Notes: a model not told the origin generated them from the sequence alone. Positions 17,871 to 27,422 are shown, numbered from the stretch's first letter. The stretch is 54,203 bases of DNA from Clostridia bacterium (GCA_028280575.1 JANQLN010000104.1:1-54203), one strand, 5' to 3'. Translations and numbers: made by a program.

Positions 17871-17942
17871 TTTACAATATTATATATATATTATTTGAAA
17901 CTGTCCATATATATGTTTTATTTTTTTACCTTTATGCACCTT

Positions 17943-17999
17943 AAGCACTACAGCGGAAAAACCTTGTAAAGCCGGGTTTTGAATCAACCCGCAGTGCTT
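17943..17999. other. Structured intergenic stem
   Basis: Outer arms AAGCACT and AGTGCTT (17943-17949, 17993-17999) enclose an inner CGGGTT/AACCCG hairpin (17973-17991). It lies between two minus-strand genes. Neither strand has a good T-run after the stem, so it is a weak terminator at best and could be a structured RNA or processing site. Confidence 0.35.
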
Positions 18000-18024
18000 T
18001 TAGAGCTTATAACATTTTTTAGTA

Positions 18025-18825
18025 TTAGGGAAAATTAAATAATGTCATCTCCGGCCTTGATAAAAACCTGAGAGGAACTACAACATTACCCAGTCCTCTG
18101 TTTATGTATACAGTTATACCGTTTATTCTGTGGAACCCTCTGGTTTTACCCTCTTTACAGAGCCTGTCACCCCTTAATATTTTAAATTCCAGGCCGAAAG
18201 GCGTCCAAATCTGGCCTCCGTGGAAATGGCCGCACAGCATATAATCAACCTTATCTTCAGCAAGAATAAATACGGTATCGGGATTATGGGCAAGTGTTAT
18301 ATTCATATATGAATCGGAACCTGATGAATAAGCTTTCAATATATCGGGTTTACCGCGCCTTATATCGTCAATACCTGTTATGCAATATTGTTTTTTATTC
18401 TTTTCTATAATGACAGACTCGTTTATAAGAAGCTCGGTTCCTGTTGACCTTATCATTTGAAAATAATCGTACACCTTATTTTTATCACCGTTAAATGCTT
18501 CATAGTCATGATTGCCCGGACACATAATTACCCTGCAATATTTTGTAAGGTTGCTTAAAAAATCAATAGACAGGCATGTTTGCTTTTCCGTGTCTAAAAG
18601 GTCACCGGTTATAACTACGGCATCAGGATTCAATAACCTGACTTTATTAAAAATTTTTTTCCGGGATACCTTTAATTTTCCTATATGTATATCCGACATA
18701 TGGATTAGCTTTAGCCCGGTTTGACTTTTGCTTATATTTACTGTTTTTAAATTAAGAATACTTGCCTCAAAACGCATATATAAAAAAATTGTTACCATAA
18801 ATATGCTTATATACAAAAAAGCCAT
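18025..18825 (-). CDS. Calcineurin-like metallophosphoesterase (YkuE-type)
   Basis: A 266-residue protein with one N-terminal membrane anchor (residues about 1-17) and a metallophosphatase domain. Metal ligands are in the family order: MSDIHIG (D, H), VVITGDLLD, CPGNHDYE, LAHNPDTV and CGHFHGGQIW. YkuE-type proteins are binuclear-metal phosphoesterases at the cell envelope; the substrate is unsettled, with lipid-linked or UDP-sugar substrates proposed for relatives. It is monocistronic. The 244 bases upstream are AT-rich and, on the plus strand, end in the promoter of the small membrane protein. Confidence 0.88.
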   Translation of the reverse strand: MAFLYISIFMVTIFLYMRFEASILNLKTVNISKSQTGLKLIHMSDIHIGKLKVSRKKIFNKVRLLNPDAVVITGDLLDTEKQTCLSIDFLSNLTKYCRVIMCPGNHDYEAFNGDKNKVYDYFQMIRSTGTELLINESVIIEKNKKQYCITGIDDIRRGKPDILKAYSSGSDSYMNITLAHNPDTVFILAEDKVDYMLCGHFHGGQIWTPFGLEFKILRGDRLCKEGKTRGFHRINGITVYINRGLGNVVVPLRFLSRPEMTLFNFP

Positions 18826-19021
18826 TCAAACACCCCGGTATTTATAATTGATACTCAAAAACCAATAACTTATACTTCCTATATTTATACACTGCCATCC
18901 AATTCATATTTTTATGCAGTTTAAATCAATGCAATTATTTACTATCATAATCCATATTTGTATAATAATCAATATTGCCTTAGAAATTTTTATTTTGTAA
19001 TTTACTCATAATTTAAAATAC

Positions 19022-19050
19022 TTGATAATATGGAAACCAAGTACTATAAT
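19022..19050 (+). promoter_or_regulatory. Promoter of the 54-residue membrane protein
   Basis: TTGATA (19022-19027), 17 bases, TATAAT (19045-19050). Transcription would begin near 19057, almost on the ribosome site, so the leader is very short. Confidence 0.6.
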
Positions 19051-19069
19051 GGAATAGAGGGGGTGTAAA

Positions 19070-19234
19070 TTGTTGTTTAAGAAAGAATCAGATTTAATGC
19101 CGAGGACCTATACAATAAAAGGTTATTCGAAAAAAGAATCCGCTTTTTGGAGGGTTTTGAAGCTTTCTGCTTTTGCCCTTGTTATCACGGCAGCCCTTGC
19201 TTTAGTTATATTATTTATCGTATATACTATATAA
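19070..19234 (+). CDS. Small single-pass membrane protein, 54 residues
   Basis: I do not recognise a family. The frame begins TTG (19070) or TTG (19073), with GAGGGGG six to nine bases upstream and a consensus-like promoter just before it, and ends at TAA 19232-19234. The protein has a basic N-terminal half (LFKKESDLMPRTYTIKGY, then KKESAFWRVLK) and one clear membrane helix (residues about 31-53, rich in A, L, V, I), ending IVYTI at the membrane face. The positive-inside rule places the N-terminus in the cytoplasm. It stands alone between the phosphoesterase and the AraC sensor. It is too short for most gene finders. Confidence 0.65.
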   Translation: MLFKKESDLMPRTYTIKGYSKKESAFWRVLKLSAFALVITAALALVILFIVYTI

Positions 19235-19540
19235 ACATTACCATGTAATAGGATTCTTCTCTTTTCATTTACAGTATATGACTCAAGCATTAAATCAGCC
19301 ATGTTTTATAAACCCAATATTGCAAAAAGTATTTTTTACCTATAAATATATCATGGGGTCCAATTCCAATTTGTAATGGTTCAATTCAAAATGCCCAAAT
19401 ATTGAAAATTAACCTTCTCTTTGATATACTAAAAACAAAAAATCTTATCTTTACTATAGTTTAAACGTAGCATGTGAAATCCTATTTTGATAGGATACAT
19501 ATATTAAGTGTACGGTTTATAATAAGAGGGGGGAAATTTT
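19235..19540. other. Intergenic region before the membrane AraC gene
   Basis: No gene is visible. A perfect 6-bp inverted repeat, ATCCTA and TAGGAT (19479-19496), lies 45 bases before the GTG start, and a TATAAT at 19518-19523 is only 18 bases from that start. A regulator site is possible but unproven. Confidence 0.35.
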
Positions 19541-21829
19541 GTGAAATCTGTTTTATGCAAATCACATCTATTCTATAAATATTTATTCTATCATTTTTTT
19601 ATACTGATTATTCCTTTGATATTTATTATATTTTTAGTTTTTAATTATTTTAGCGGAATATTAAAAGAGTCAATTATCCAAAGCAGTCAGGATACGCTGA
19701 TTAAAGTAAAAAATGTTATAGAAATGCAGCTGAAGGAAATTAATAATATTTCATTTCAGATATCCTACAACTCTGAGTTGACTCCCTATATGATAACGAA
19801 AAACTCTTTTAAGACAAAGAAAGGAATGGATGAGTTAAGAGACTATATTTCAACCAATAATTTTATCCATAATATGTTTCTTTACATCCGCGGAAGCAAA
19901 TATCTGTATTCTCCCTACAGCACATATACAATACCTAACTTCATAAACACAATATACAACTACAAGGAATGGAATATACAGGATTTTACAGACACTATTA
20001 ATTCTAGTAAAGGACCGGTATTGAGGCCTGCTGAAGAAGTTTATGTTAATACATATGTCAATAACAGGAGCAGCAGAAAATTGATAACATATGTTGTTCC
20101 AATTCCTTCTTACTCTTCAAACTGTTACGGTACGGTTTTGTTCCAAATAAAAAACGAATCTTTTAGGAAGCTCATAGAGAACACATTAAATGGCTATGAC
20201 GGCAATACTATTATTTTAGACAATGCAGACAAAGTAGTAACAAGTTTTAAAGATGAAGACTATATTTATTCAACTGAATTTGAAAATTTAATAAAATTCC
20301 CTCATAAAATAGACAGCAAAACGGTGTCAATTGAGGGAAAAGAGTATTTGTTTTCATATGTAAAATCTAAAAGTTCAGGATGGTGTTATGTTACATTAAT
20401 ACCTATCAAAATCATAATGAAAAAAGTTTCTGCCATTAGAACAACAACTATTATAGGATTGGTTATATTGCTGCTGGTCAGCAGTATTATTATTTATCAT
20501 GTATCATATATACAATATAACCCCATACGCAAGCTGAAAAATTATACTGAAAAAACTTGGGGGGAACCCATTGACAGCAAGAATGAAATTAATGCTATTC
20601 ACCTTGCAATAGACCATATAGCCAATGCAAATGTAGATTTAATCAATATAGTAGAAAGCAGCAAGTCCGCTTTAAAGGACTATCTCCTGCTTAAGCTCTT
20701 AAAGGGCCATGTATATGATATTGGCGGGTTTAACGCAAAGGGAAAGGATATAGGTATCACATTGACAAAACCATACTTTATGGTAGCTATTATGCATATG
20801 CACAATATTGATAAAATTAAAAGCTTTGACAAGAACAAAATAATTTCATATATAGAAGAAAAATTGCCTGCTGACTTTGAGGGATATGTTAAAGAAACTG
20901 TAGACGAACACTTGATCCTTCTATTAATGGCAACCTCGGAAGAAAAAAATGAAATTATAAAAGGGCATATGGATGCTTTGCGCAAGTCAATTAATAAACT
21001 GTGGGGGATGCAAATTACAATGGGACTCGGAAAGCAATATTGCCGGCCTGATGAAGTTGGAAAATCATATCTTGAGGCTTTGATGTCAATATCCTACAGA
21101 TTTATAAAGGGAAACAACAAAATAATATGTTCAAGAGAGCTTTCAGATCAAATTAACAACTTCGATATATTCCCTAACAGTAAAACTAATTTACTGGAAT
21201 TATCAATTAAACAGGGCAGCACTGAGAAGATCAGTGAAATTATTATCAATATTGTCGAATCCATTCAAAATAACAACATGTCGATTTTTGCCGCCAGGTG
21301 CCTGTGCTACGATGTCATCAATACGGCTTTAAAAACAACAGGTGAATTAAACATGAAGTATTGCTTGAACAAAAATGAATACCCCGATGTCATTTCTTTG
21401 ATGAAGCTTGACACGGTTGAAGAATTAAAAGAGGTGGTACAGAGAATATGTTTTGATATTTGTAAATACGTAAAACAAAACAAAGAAAACGGAAGCTTTG
21501 ATTTGAAGAATAGAATTACCTCCTATATTAAAAATAATTATCATGATTCAATGCTTTCAATACAGGCAATGGCCGAATATTTTGGAATTTCATCTTCATA
21601 TTTAAGCCATTCCTTTAAAAAGCAGACAGGACAGACAATACTAAATTATGTAAATTATATAAGAATTGAAAAAGCCAAGGAGCTGCTTGCAGAAAATAAT
21701 GATTCTATAAAAAATGTAACATTCAAAATAGGATATCATGATGTTTCCAGTTTTATCAGAAAATTTAAAAAAGCAGCCGGGATAACTCCCGGGGAATTTC
21801 GTGAAATAAATGGAAAGAAGTATGTTTAA
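19541..21829 (+). CDS. Membrane-anchored AraC-type sensor-regulator
   Basis: A 762-residue one-component sensor. A membrane helix (about residues 13-36) and a second (about 298-320) bracket a 260-residue extracellular domain of the kind seen in Cache-type histidine kinases. A HAMP-like and linker region (about 320-650) leads to a C-terminal AraC double HTH (LSIQAMAEYFGISSSYLSHSFKK, IKNVTFKIGYHDVSSFIRKFKKA, GITPGEF). It probably binds a sugar outside, directly or through a lipoprotein, and activates the permease-lipoprotein operon that faces it. GTG start after GAGGGGGG. It converges with the DUF4091 gene, with a shared terminator overlapping its stop codon. Confidence 0.88.
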   Translation: MKSVLCKSHLFYKYLFYHFFILIIPLIFIIFLVFNYFSGILKESIIQSSQDTLIKVKNVIEMQLKEINNISFQISYNSELTPYMITKNSFKTKKGMDELRDYISTNNFIHNMFLYIRGSKYLYSPYSTYTIPNFINTIYNYKEWNIQDFTDTINSSKGPVLRPAEEVYVNTYVNNRSSRKLITYVVPIPSYSSNCYGTVLFQIKNESFRKLIENTLNGYDGNTIILDNADKVVTSFKDEDYIYSTEFENLIKFPHKIDSKTVSIEGKEYLFSYVKSKSSGWCYVTLIPIKIIMKKVSAIRTTTIIGLVILLLVSSIIIYHVSYIQYNPIRKLKNYTEKTWGEPIDSKNEINAIHLAIDHIANANVDLINIVESSKSALKDYLLLKLLKGHVYDIGGFNAKGKDIGITLTKPYFMVAIMHMHNIDKIKSFDKNKIISYIEEKLPADFEGYVKETVDEHLILLLMATSEEKNEIIKGHMDALRKSINKLWGMQITMGLGKQYCRPDEVGKSYLEALMSISYRFIKGNNKIICSRELSDQINNFDIFPNSKTNLLELSIKQGSTEKISEIIINIVESIQNNNMSIFAARCLCYDVINTALKTTGELNMKYCLNKNEYPDVISLMKLDTVEELKEVVQRICFDICKYVKQNKENGSFDLKNRITSYIKNNYHDSMLSIQAMAEYFGISSSYLSHSFKKQTGQTILNYVNYIRIEKAKELLAENNDSIKNVTFKIGYHDVSSFIRKFKKAAGITPGEFREINGKKYV

Positions 21830-21844
21830 AACAAACTTCTTTCC
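21812..21844. terminator. Bidirectional terminator hairpin
   Basis: GGAAAGAAGTATGTTT is mirrored by AAACAAACTTCTTTCC with a single mismatch and a one-base loop. It contains the AraC stop codon (TAA, 21827-21829) and lies just past the convergent DUF4091 stop. Confidence 0.65.
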
Positions 21845-21857
21845 ATATTATATTAAC

Positions 21858-23459
21858 TCAATCTGTACAGCAATTAGAAACAGCATCAAGCAGCTTTTTA
21901 TAATTCAGATTGAAATTGCATATATCAGTGTTTACTTCTTCAAAGCTGCTCATGCAGGAGTTCAATATTCTATCGGCTAAAGGCTTATTCTTTTTCGACA
22001 GCATAAGCAAAAGCTCATAATCCTCGGCTCCGGATCTCATAGCTTCAAGCCTTATACTAAGGCAAGGTCCGCTGTTGCCGGGATACACAATGTGGGTGTC
22101 GCCGGAAGGCACCCTTTTATCATGAATATCGGGACACAGCATGGGACAGGTCAGTTCAAACGGATTTTGATCGCGCAAATACTGGTTGAAACCCCAGTGC
22201 AAATATCCTGTAAGCCCGTGTTTATAGTTTCCCCAGTGCAGATATCTGGTTTTAATCAAAGGAATATCCATAAATCGATTCAAATAATTGCCTCCGGGAT
22301 TCCAGCATGTATAAAACCATATTATATCCCCTAATTCTTTAAGCAAATCAAAGCAGTCACGATTATTTTTATAGTCCTTGTTTGTAGGAACCCATATGTC
22401 AACAGCTCCTTGCAATCCCGTATATATCATTGCATCTATTATTTTGACACCGGGCATGAATTTTCTGACTGTTCCTGAAAGTATTCTATAGTCATTTGCA
22501 GAAGCTTCTATAGGCTCGTCTCCCACATGCTGTACAATTTTATCAAGCCAGTCGTTTCTCTTAAGAAGATCATACCAGGCAGAAAGGTACTGGGATAGGA
22601 AAGCATATCCTTCCACCGAAGCAGCGTCAATGGTTTTATCATATTCCAGTACAAAATTGGGAGCATCCCAATCTGTACGGGTTGCCACATGTGCACCTTC
22701 TATACAGGAAAAACCCAGCTCAAGGAAAAGCTTTATCATTTTTTCTGTTCGGCTGAAATCAAACTCATACTTATTGCCGCAAAGCTTATTAACTTTTGTT
22801 AAAAAAAACGGCACCATAAAATGCGTCTGCCTGGAACGCCGCATTGCTTTTGCATATTTAGCCGTCATTTCCCAGAATTCATCTGACCACATATCGATAT
22901 TATGCATTTTGGCAATGTTTTCAAGAGAAAACCAGTTGGTAACGGACAGTGTTTCTTTTTGAGGTACGGTGGCACAAAACACCTCCAAAGTCACAGGAAT
23001 AGTAATGGTTTCACCGTCAAACTCAAATGTCAGATTTCCGTTATAGGTGTGAGGCTTTATATTTTTTGGTATTTTCCAGCATACATAAACAGCCTCTGTT
23101 CCAGACGTTGATAAATAGCTCTTATCAACAGGCTTAAGCACATCATATACCCTGAATGGCGCCTGCCTTACAGCATAACCGGCCAAAGTCCCGACAGGGA
23201 CAGTTGACCCTTCAACACCGGTGTTTTCATTCACCAGTACGTCCATCATTTGATAAACCTCAGGGGTATCAATTAAATGGGAGCTGCTGTCATAATTCCA
23301 AATAACCTTAGTATTTTTTTTAACATGCTTGAATAAAATCTGGCATGCCGCGTAGGAATTACGTGCAGAGGAAATTATAATATTGTCGGAACCGGTATTT
23401 TTTATTTGGCTGTCCGGATAAAGCCATTGATTCGGACTGAAAACCTGGTATTTCATCAT
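21858..23459 (-). CDS. DUF4091-containing glycan-associated protein
   Basis: A 533-residue cytoplasmic protein. The first 180 residues look like beta-sandwich (SNDNIIISSARNSYAACQ type strands), then a TIM-barrel-like region (about 180-430, with FMVPFFLTKVNKL and QHVGDEPIEAS carrying an Asp-Glu pair) and a DUF4091-like C-terminal part (IKTRYLHWGNYKHGLTGYLHWGFNQY, then SIRLEAMRSGAEDYELLLML). Proteins with this domain accompany polysaccharide loci and are presumed glycosidases, without a well-defined reaction. It is the last gene of the minus-strand permease-lipoprotein operon. ATG 23459; a second in-frame ATG is one codon later. Confidence 0.78.
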   Translation of the reverse strand: MMKYQVFSPNQWLYPDSQIKNTGSDNIIISSARNSYAACQILFKHVKKNTKVIWNYDSSSHLIDTPEVYQMMDVLVNENTGVEGSTVPVGTLAGYAVRQAPFRVYDVLKPVDKSYLSTSGTEAVYVCWKIPKNIKPHTYNGNLTFEFDGETITIPVTLEVFCATVPQKETLSVTNWFSLENIAKMHNIDMWSDEFWEMTAKYAKAMRRSRQTHFMVPFFLTKVNKLCGNKYEFDFSRTEKMIKLFLELGFSCIEGAHVATRTDWDAPNFVLEYDKTIDAASVEGYAFLSQYLSAWYDLLKRNDWLDKIVQHVGDEPIEASANDYRILSGTVRKFMPGVKIIDAMIYTGLQGAVDIWVPTNKDYKNNRDCFDLLKELGDIIWFYTCWNPGGNYLNRFMDIPLIKTRYLHWGNYKHGLTGYLHWGFNQYLRDQNPFELTCPMLCPDIHDKRVPSGDTHIVYPGNSGPCLSIRLEAMRSGAEDYELLLMLSKKNKPLADRILNSCMSSFEEVNTDICNFNLNYKKLLDAVSNCCTD

Positions 23460-23498
23460 AATCCCACCCTCATAAACATAATATATTCAATTATAAAC

Positions 23499-23558
23499 TA
23501 CTAGTGGTCTGCTCGGAAAGTCCTAAATTTCTAGCAAAATAGATATATGCTATTTTGC
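23499..23558. other. Terminus fragment of the dispersed repeat plus hairpin
   Basis: TACTAGTGGTCTG (23499-23511) is the exact reverse complement of the outer 13 bases of the element at 54099-54111. Next to it GCAAAATA and TATTTTGC (23534-23558) form an 8-bp stem with a 9-base loop just after the lipoprotein stop, a weak terminator for the minus strand that would let part of transcription reach the DUF4091 gene. Confidence 0.4.
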
Positions 23559-23560
23559 AA

Positions 23561-25192
23561 TTATTTATTACTAAAATAACTATCAACTGCTTCCTGTTGA
23601 ATCTCTATCCACCTGGGCAATCCCATCTTATTTAATTCACTTATATATTTGTCCCAGTCATCATCAATTGAAGAATCTCCTGCAATCCATCTGGCCTGGT
23701 TATCACCAACATATTTAGAAATGTCTGTCCAAAGAATATCTGCTTCCTGCTGCTGCTCCGGAGTAAGCCATATCTGTGGAAATTTCTCCTTTATAATAAA
23801 TTCCTCATATACCTTATCAACATTTTCCTTCACAATACCCCCCACATTTTTTTCTATTTTGTCCCGCATCTCTTTTGTTATTAAATACGGGAATGAGCTT
23901 ATTGTTTCACTGTTGCGAAATTCATCAAAAGACATCCCTTCCGGCGTAGGAAGGTTTGTTATTGTTCCGTCTGATTGTTTCTCAATGGTAACACCAAAAG
24001 GTCCGCGTGCTACTTCAACAGACGTATCCGGATCAAAGAATTGGTCAACCCATCTGACAACAACTTCCGGATTTTTTGCTTCGGAAGTAACGGCAAATTG
24101 TGTCCTGAATATACTGGGATCTCCTTGAGGCCACATTTGGTGCCCCTTCTCTCCTTTTAGCGGAGGCAGCAGCAAAAAATTTTCTTCTGCTATTCTAGCG
24201 GTACACAAAGCGTGTGACTCCCAGGCGAAAAAGCTTCCCAATACCGCAGGTTCCTGTCGGGCTTTTGCAACATACTGCTGGTAATCCTGGGTAATGGCTT
24301 CAGGATCAAGCAACCCTTCCGAATAGAGCTTATTCAAGTATTTTATTGCATTTTTGTATTCCTGGTGAACCGCAGTAAATACTACCTTCCCATTTTCCAG
24401 AACTTTGCGGCCCCAGTTATCAACCCTGCCGAAGGACCCAAATAAACCATAAGGCTCATCGTTGCCTCCTAATCTGTAGCTCAAAGGAATCTCATCCGGT
24501 TTTCCGTTCCCATTTGGGTCATTTTCCTTAAAGGCTTTTAAAACCTGATAATATTCTTCTGTTGTCGTTGGCATGGGAAGATTCAGTTTTTCAAGCCACT
24601 TTTTATTAATATACATGACACCTTTTGTCAAGGGCTGCTTTGCGGCAATGGGCAGTGAATAAATATGACCGTCAGGTGTAGTTAGTACATCTCTGACCTC
24701 CGGCCAAATGCCAAATGCCTTATTAATGTTTTCCCCATAAGAATCAATCAACTTCTCCAGTGGAATCAACACGCCCTGGGACCCGTATGTCATAATATCC
24801 TTATCGCTTAAAAACCATCCCCCCATAGCGTCTGGATACGGCCCGGTTGCAAACATTAGATTTTTCTTTTCATTCGCCTGGGCGTAAGGGAAAACCTCCC
24901 ATTCCACAGATACATTCGTTTTTTCCTCAAGCCGTTTAAAAAATACCATTTCAGCCGGATCTTTTTCCGGCCCGGGAACCATAATTTTTATTGTAGTCTT
25001 CTCTTTTACAATGGGAAGACCTTTTAAATACATGTTACCCTCCATTTTCCTGCCGTCCGGTGACGTAGAGACATCACCCACAGTCTCCTTTTCCTGATTA
25101 CCCTTTTGTTCTTCTTTAGTACACCCAAACAGTGTGCCGTAAAAAACAAATACCAGCACCATAAAAAAGAACAATCCCTTACTAAGCTTCAT
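23561..25192 (-). CDS. Solute-binding lipoprotein, LplA/YtcQ type
   Basis: A 543-residue sugar-binding lipoprotein. The start is set at ATG 25192 by AAGGAGGAG seven bases upstream; the open frame extends 29 codons further but without a ribosome site. The signal peptide (KLSKGLFFFMVLVFVFYGT) ends in lipobox LFGC, with lipidated Cys24. Residues about 45-540 are the extracellular binding protein family 1 fold. A calcium-type loop, DPNGNGKPDE, is visible at about residue 215. It hands an oligosaccharide to the permease pair that precedes it in the operon. The ligand is unknown. Confidence 0.9.
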   Translation of the reverse strand: MKLSKGLFFFMVLVFVFYGTLFGCTKEEQKGNQEKETVGDVSTSPDGRKMEGNMYLKGLPIVKEKTTIKIMVPGPEKDPAEMVFFKRLEEKTNVSVEWEVFPYAQANEKKNLMFATGPYPDAMGGWFLSDKDIMTYGSQGVLIPLEKLIDSYGENINKAFGIWPEVRDVLTTPDGHIYSLPIAAKQPLTKGVMYINKKWLEKLNLPMPTTTEEYYQVLKAFKENDPNGNGKPDEIPLSYRLGGNDEPYGLFGSFGRVDNWGRKVLENGKVVFTAVHQEYKNAIKYLNKLYSEGLLDPEAITQDYQQYVAKARQEPAVLGSFFAWESHALCTARIAEENFLLLPPLKGEKGHQMWPQGDPSIFRTQFAVTSEAKNPEVVVRWVDQFFDPDTSVEVARGPFGVTIEKQSDGTITNLPTPEGMSFDEFRNSETISSFPYLITKEMRDKIEKNVGGIVKENVDKVYEEFIIKEKFPQIWLTPEQQQEADILWTDISKYVGDNQARWIAGDSSIDDDWDKYISELNKMGLPRWIEIQQEAVDSYFSNK

Positions 25193-25282
25193 ACTAAACT
25201 CCTCCTTGTTATTTATTGATAGGGCCATTTTATTTAATAAACAAACAGTGATATCAAATAAAACAATCCCTTTTAACACACA

Positions 25283-26173
25283 TTAGCCTTTCAATGAACC
25301 AATCATTACCCCCTTAACAAAATACTTTTGCAGGAATGGATACAACACGAGCAAGGGTAAACTTGCAATGATTATTAATGAATATTTTATTATTTCTGCA
25401 ATATTCTGTCGCTCTGCAAGTAAATCCTGATCTTTTACCATGGATAATTCCATTTGATTTTGGATTAAAATTCCCCTTAAAACCAGTTGAAGCGGAAATA
25501 ATTTTGTATCCCTGAGATATATTAAAGCATTGAAAAAAGAGTTCCAGTGCCCTACTCCGTAAAATAGGATTAAAATTGCTATCAAGGCTTTGGACAAAGG
25601 CAGTACTATTGAAGTGAAAAATTTTGTATGTGAGCATCCGTCAATAGTTGCCGATTCATACAACTCACGGGGAATACTGGTTTGTAAAAATGTACGGGCG
25701 ATTATTATATTCCATACACCAACTGCATTTGGAATTATCATAGCCCAGATTTTATTTACCATACCCAGATTATTAACTATTAAAAAAGTTGGGATCATTC
25801 CTCCTGAAAAAAACATGGTAAAGGCCAGAAAAAAAGAAATGACATTTCTTCCTATTAAATTCTTTCTGGAAAGGGCATATGCAGCGGTAAGCGTCATTGC
25901 AAGATTTATGGAAGTTCCCGATATTGCATAGACCAGCGAATTTTTATATCCTGATATAATATTAGGATCATTAAAAACTCTCCCGTAGCCTTCAAATGTT
26001 ACTTTTCTGGGCACAAACCAAACTTCTCCGCCGCTTACCAGAACAGGATCACTTATTGACGCAATAGCAACGAAATATAGAGGATATAGAACCAATAACA
26101 GTATAATAGTAAGAATTATATTGTTAACCCAGTCAAATACAATATCTGATTTTGTGCGGCTTAGCAAGCTCAA
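25283..26173 (-). CDS. ABC sugar permease, LplC/YtcP type
   Basis: A 296-residue permease with six membrane helices of the CUT1/Lpl class. The cytoplasmic EAA loop is ESATIDGCSHTKFFTSIVLPLS, and the typical ending FLQKYFVKGVMIGSLKG is present. The start is TTG at 26173, preceded by AAAGGGGG; this gives the same length as the second LplC in the window (296), whereas the longer frame to 26224 would overlap the previous gene. It pairs with the LplB-type permease just upstream and feeds from the lipoprotein downstream. No ATPase is in the operon. Confidence 0.93.
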   Translation of the reverse strand: MSLLSRTKSDIVFDWVNNIILTIILLLVLYPLYFVAIASISDPVLVSGGEVWFVPRKVTFEGYGRVFNDPNIISGYKNSLVYAISGTSINLAMTLTAAYALSRKNLIGRNVISFFLAFTMFFSGGMIPTFLIVNNLGMVNKIWAMIIPNAVGVWNIIIARTFLQTSIPRELYESATIDGCSHTKFFTSIVLPLSKALIAILILFYGVGHWNSFFNALIYLRDTKLFPLQLVLRGILIQNQMELSMVKDQDLLAERQNIAEIIKYSLIIIASLPLLVLYPFLQKYFVKGVMIGSLKG

Positions 26174-26189
26174 AACAAACACCCCCTTT

Positions 26190-27110
26190 CTACCAGAGAC
26201 TGACATCTGACATTTTTTGCGCAATTTTATTTACTATGGCTAAAAGTATAAAATTTATAACGGAATTAAATAAGCCTACCGCTGCTGAAAAGCTGAATTG
26301 TGCACCAAGCATACCTGTTTTATAAACATATGTGGAAATTATTTCAGAGGTTTGAGAATTCAAAGAATTCTGCATTAAATACACCTTTTCAAATCCAACG
26401 GACATTACGGATCCCAGATTCAGAATTAAAATTATAACTACAGTAGGTATTATCCCCGGAATATCTATATGAATTATTCTATCAATTTTTGTAGCACCAT
26501 CCATAATAGCTGCTTCATGTAGAGTAGGATCTATTTTAGATAGTGATGCAATATATATAATAGCACCCCAGCCGGTATTTTGCCATATATTGGACAGAAT
26601 ATACAATGGCCTGAACCATTCGGGTTTGGACATAAAGAATACTGCTTCCCCCCCAAAAAATCTTATTAAATGATTTACCAAACCGGTTCTCGGTGAAAGA
26701 AATATTATTATCATTCCCACTATTACAACTGTTGATATAAAATAGGGCGCGTAAGTTACGGTTTGTATTATTTTCTTATACCTGATGTTAGTTAACTGGT
26801 TTAAAAGCAAAGCAAATATAATTGGGACCGGAAAGCCTGCGGCAAGTGAAGTAATACTTAGAGTTAAAGTATTTCTTATTAATTCCCCAAAATAATAGGA
26901 ATTAAAAAATCTCTGAAAATGAGCAAATCCGACCCATTCACTACCACTTATTCCTTTGGTAGCTATAAAATTTCTAAATGCTATCTGTACGCCATACATG
27001 GGAACATAATGAAATATAATAATATAAATTATAGTTGGCAACAAAAAAAGATAAAGCTCATAATTGTGGCTAAGATATGAAATAGCACTTTTTTTGCTTG
27101 ACAGATTCAA
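26190..27110 (-). CDS. ABC sugar permease, LplB/YtcO type
   Basis: A 306-residue six-helix permease and the first gene of the operon. The EAA loop is EAAIMDGATKIDRIIHIDIPGI; the N-terminal YLFLLPTIIYIIIFHYVPMYGVQIAF is characteristic of the Lpl branch. It starts at TTG 27110 with AAAGGAGATG upstream. It forms a heterodimeric channel with the LplC-type protein that begins 17 bases after its stop. Transcription is probably activated by the membrane AraC sensor at 19541. Confidence 0.93.
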   Translation of the reverse strand: MNLSSKKSAISYLSHNYELYLFLLPTIIYIIIFHYVPMYGVQIAFRNFIATKGISGSEWVGFAHFQRFFNSYYFGELIRNTLTLSITSLAAGFPVPIIFALLLNQLTNIRYKKIIQTVTYAPYFISTVVIVGMIIIFLSPRTGLVNHLIRFFGGEAVFFMSKPEWFRPLYILSNIWQNTGWGAIIYIASLSKIDPTLHEAAIMDGATKIDRIIHIDIPGIIPTVVIILILNLGSVMSVGFEKVYLMQNSLNSQTSEIISTYVYKTGMLGAQFSFSAAVGLFNSVINFILLAIVNKIAQKMSDVSLW

Positions 27111-27422
27111 CTTAAATCATCTCCTTTTGTTTATACGCAGCATATTTTTATAAAGTTACTTATACTTTAACCGTTACTGTGTTAAATTAGCTATTTCCAT
27201 TTGGTTTTCGAATTCGACTAATATATATAATTGTACACTATAACTGATTTTTGTAATATATGTGATTTCTGTTTTTCATATGTTAAATTGATTTTTTATT
27301 GTTTTATTATAAAAATTATAATGTTATAATATATAGTAATAAAGGATAGGCTTGATATAAGTGAAATGACAGGAATAATAAAAAGCAGGATTGGGTTTGA
27401 ATTCTTTTTTTAGGAGAGTAAC
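27111..27422. promoter_or_regulatory. Divergent control region, permease operon / MerR gene
   Basis: A very AT-rich stretch with no gene. On the plus strand an extended -10, TGTTATAAT (27322-27330), lacks a good -35, as is usual for extended promoters and fits a regulated one. I could not place the minus-strand promoter with confidence. Confidence 0.4.

Noticed and set aside
17943-17999. Cyclic-di-GMP or other known riboswitch
   Set aside because: The stem lacks the conserved GGGCAAACC and GACGCAAAGCC-like elements, and no downstream gene is in position to be controlled.
25193-25279. 29-residue N-terminal extension of the lipoprotein gene
   Set aside because: It has no ribosome site, and the ATG at 25192 has AAGGAGGAG and begins a proper lipoprotein signal peptide.
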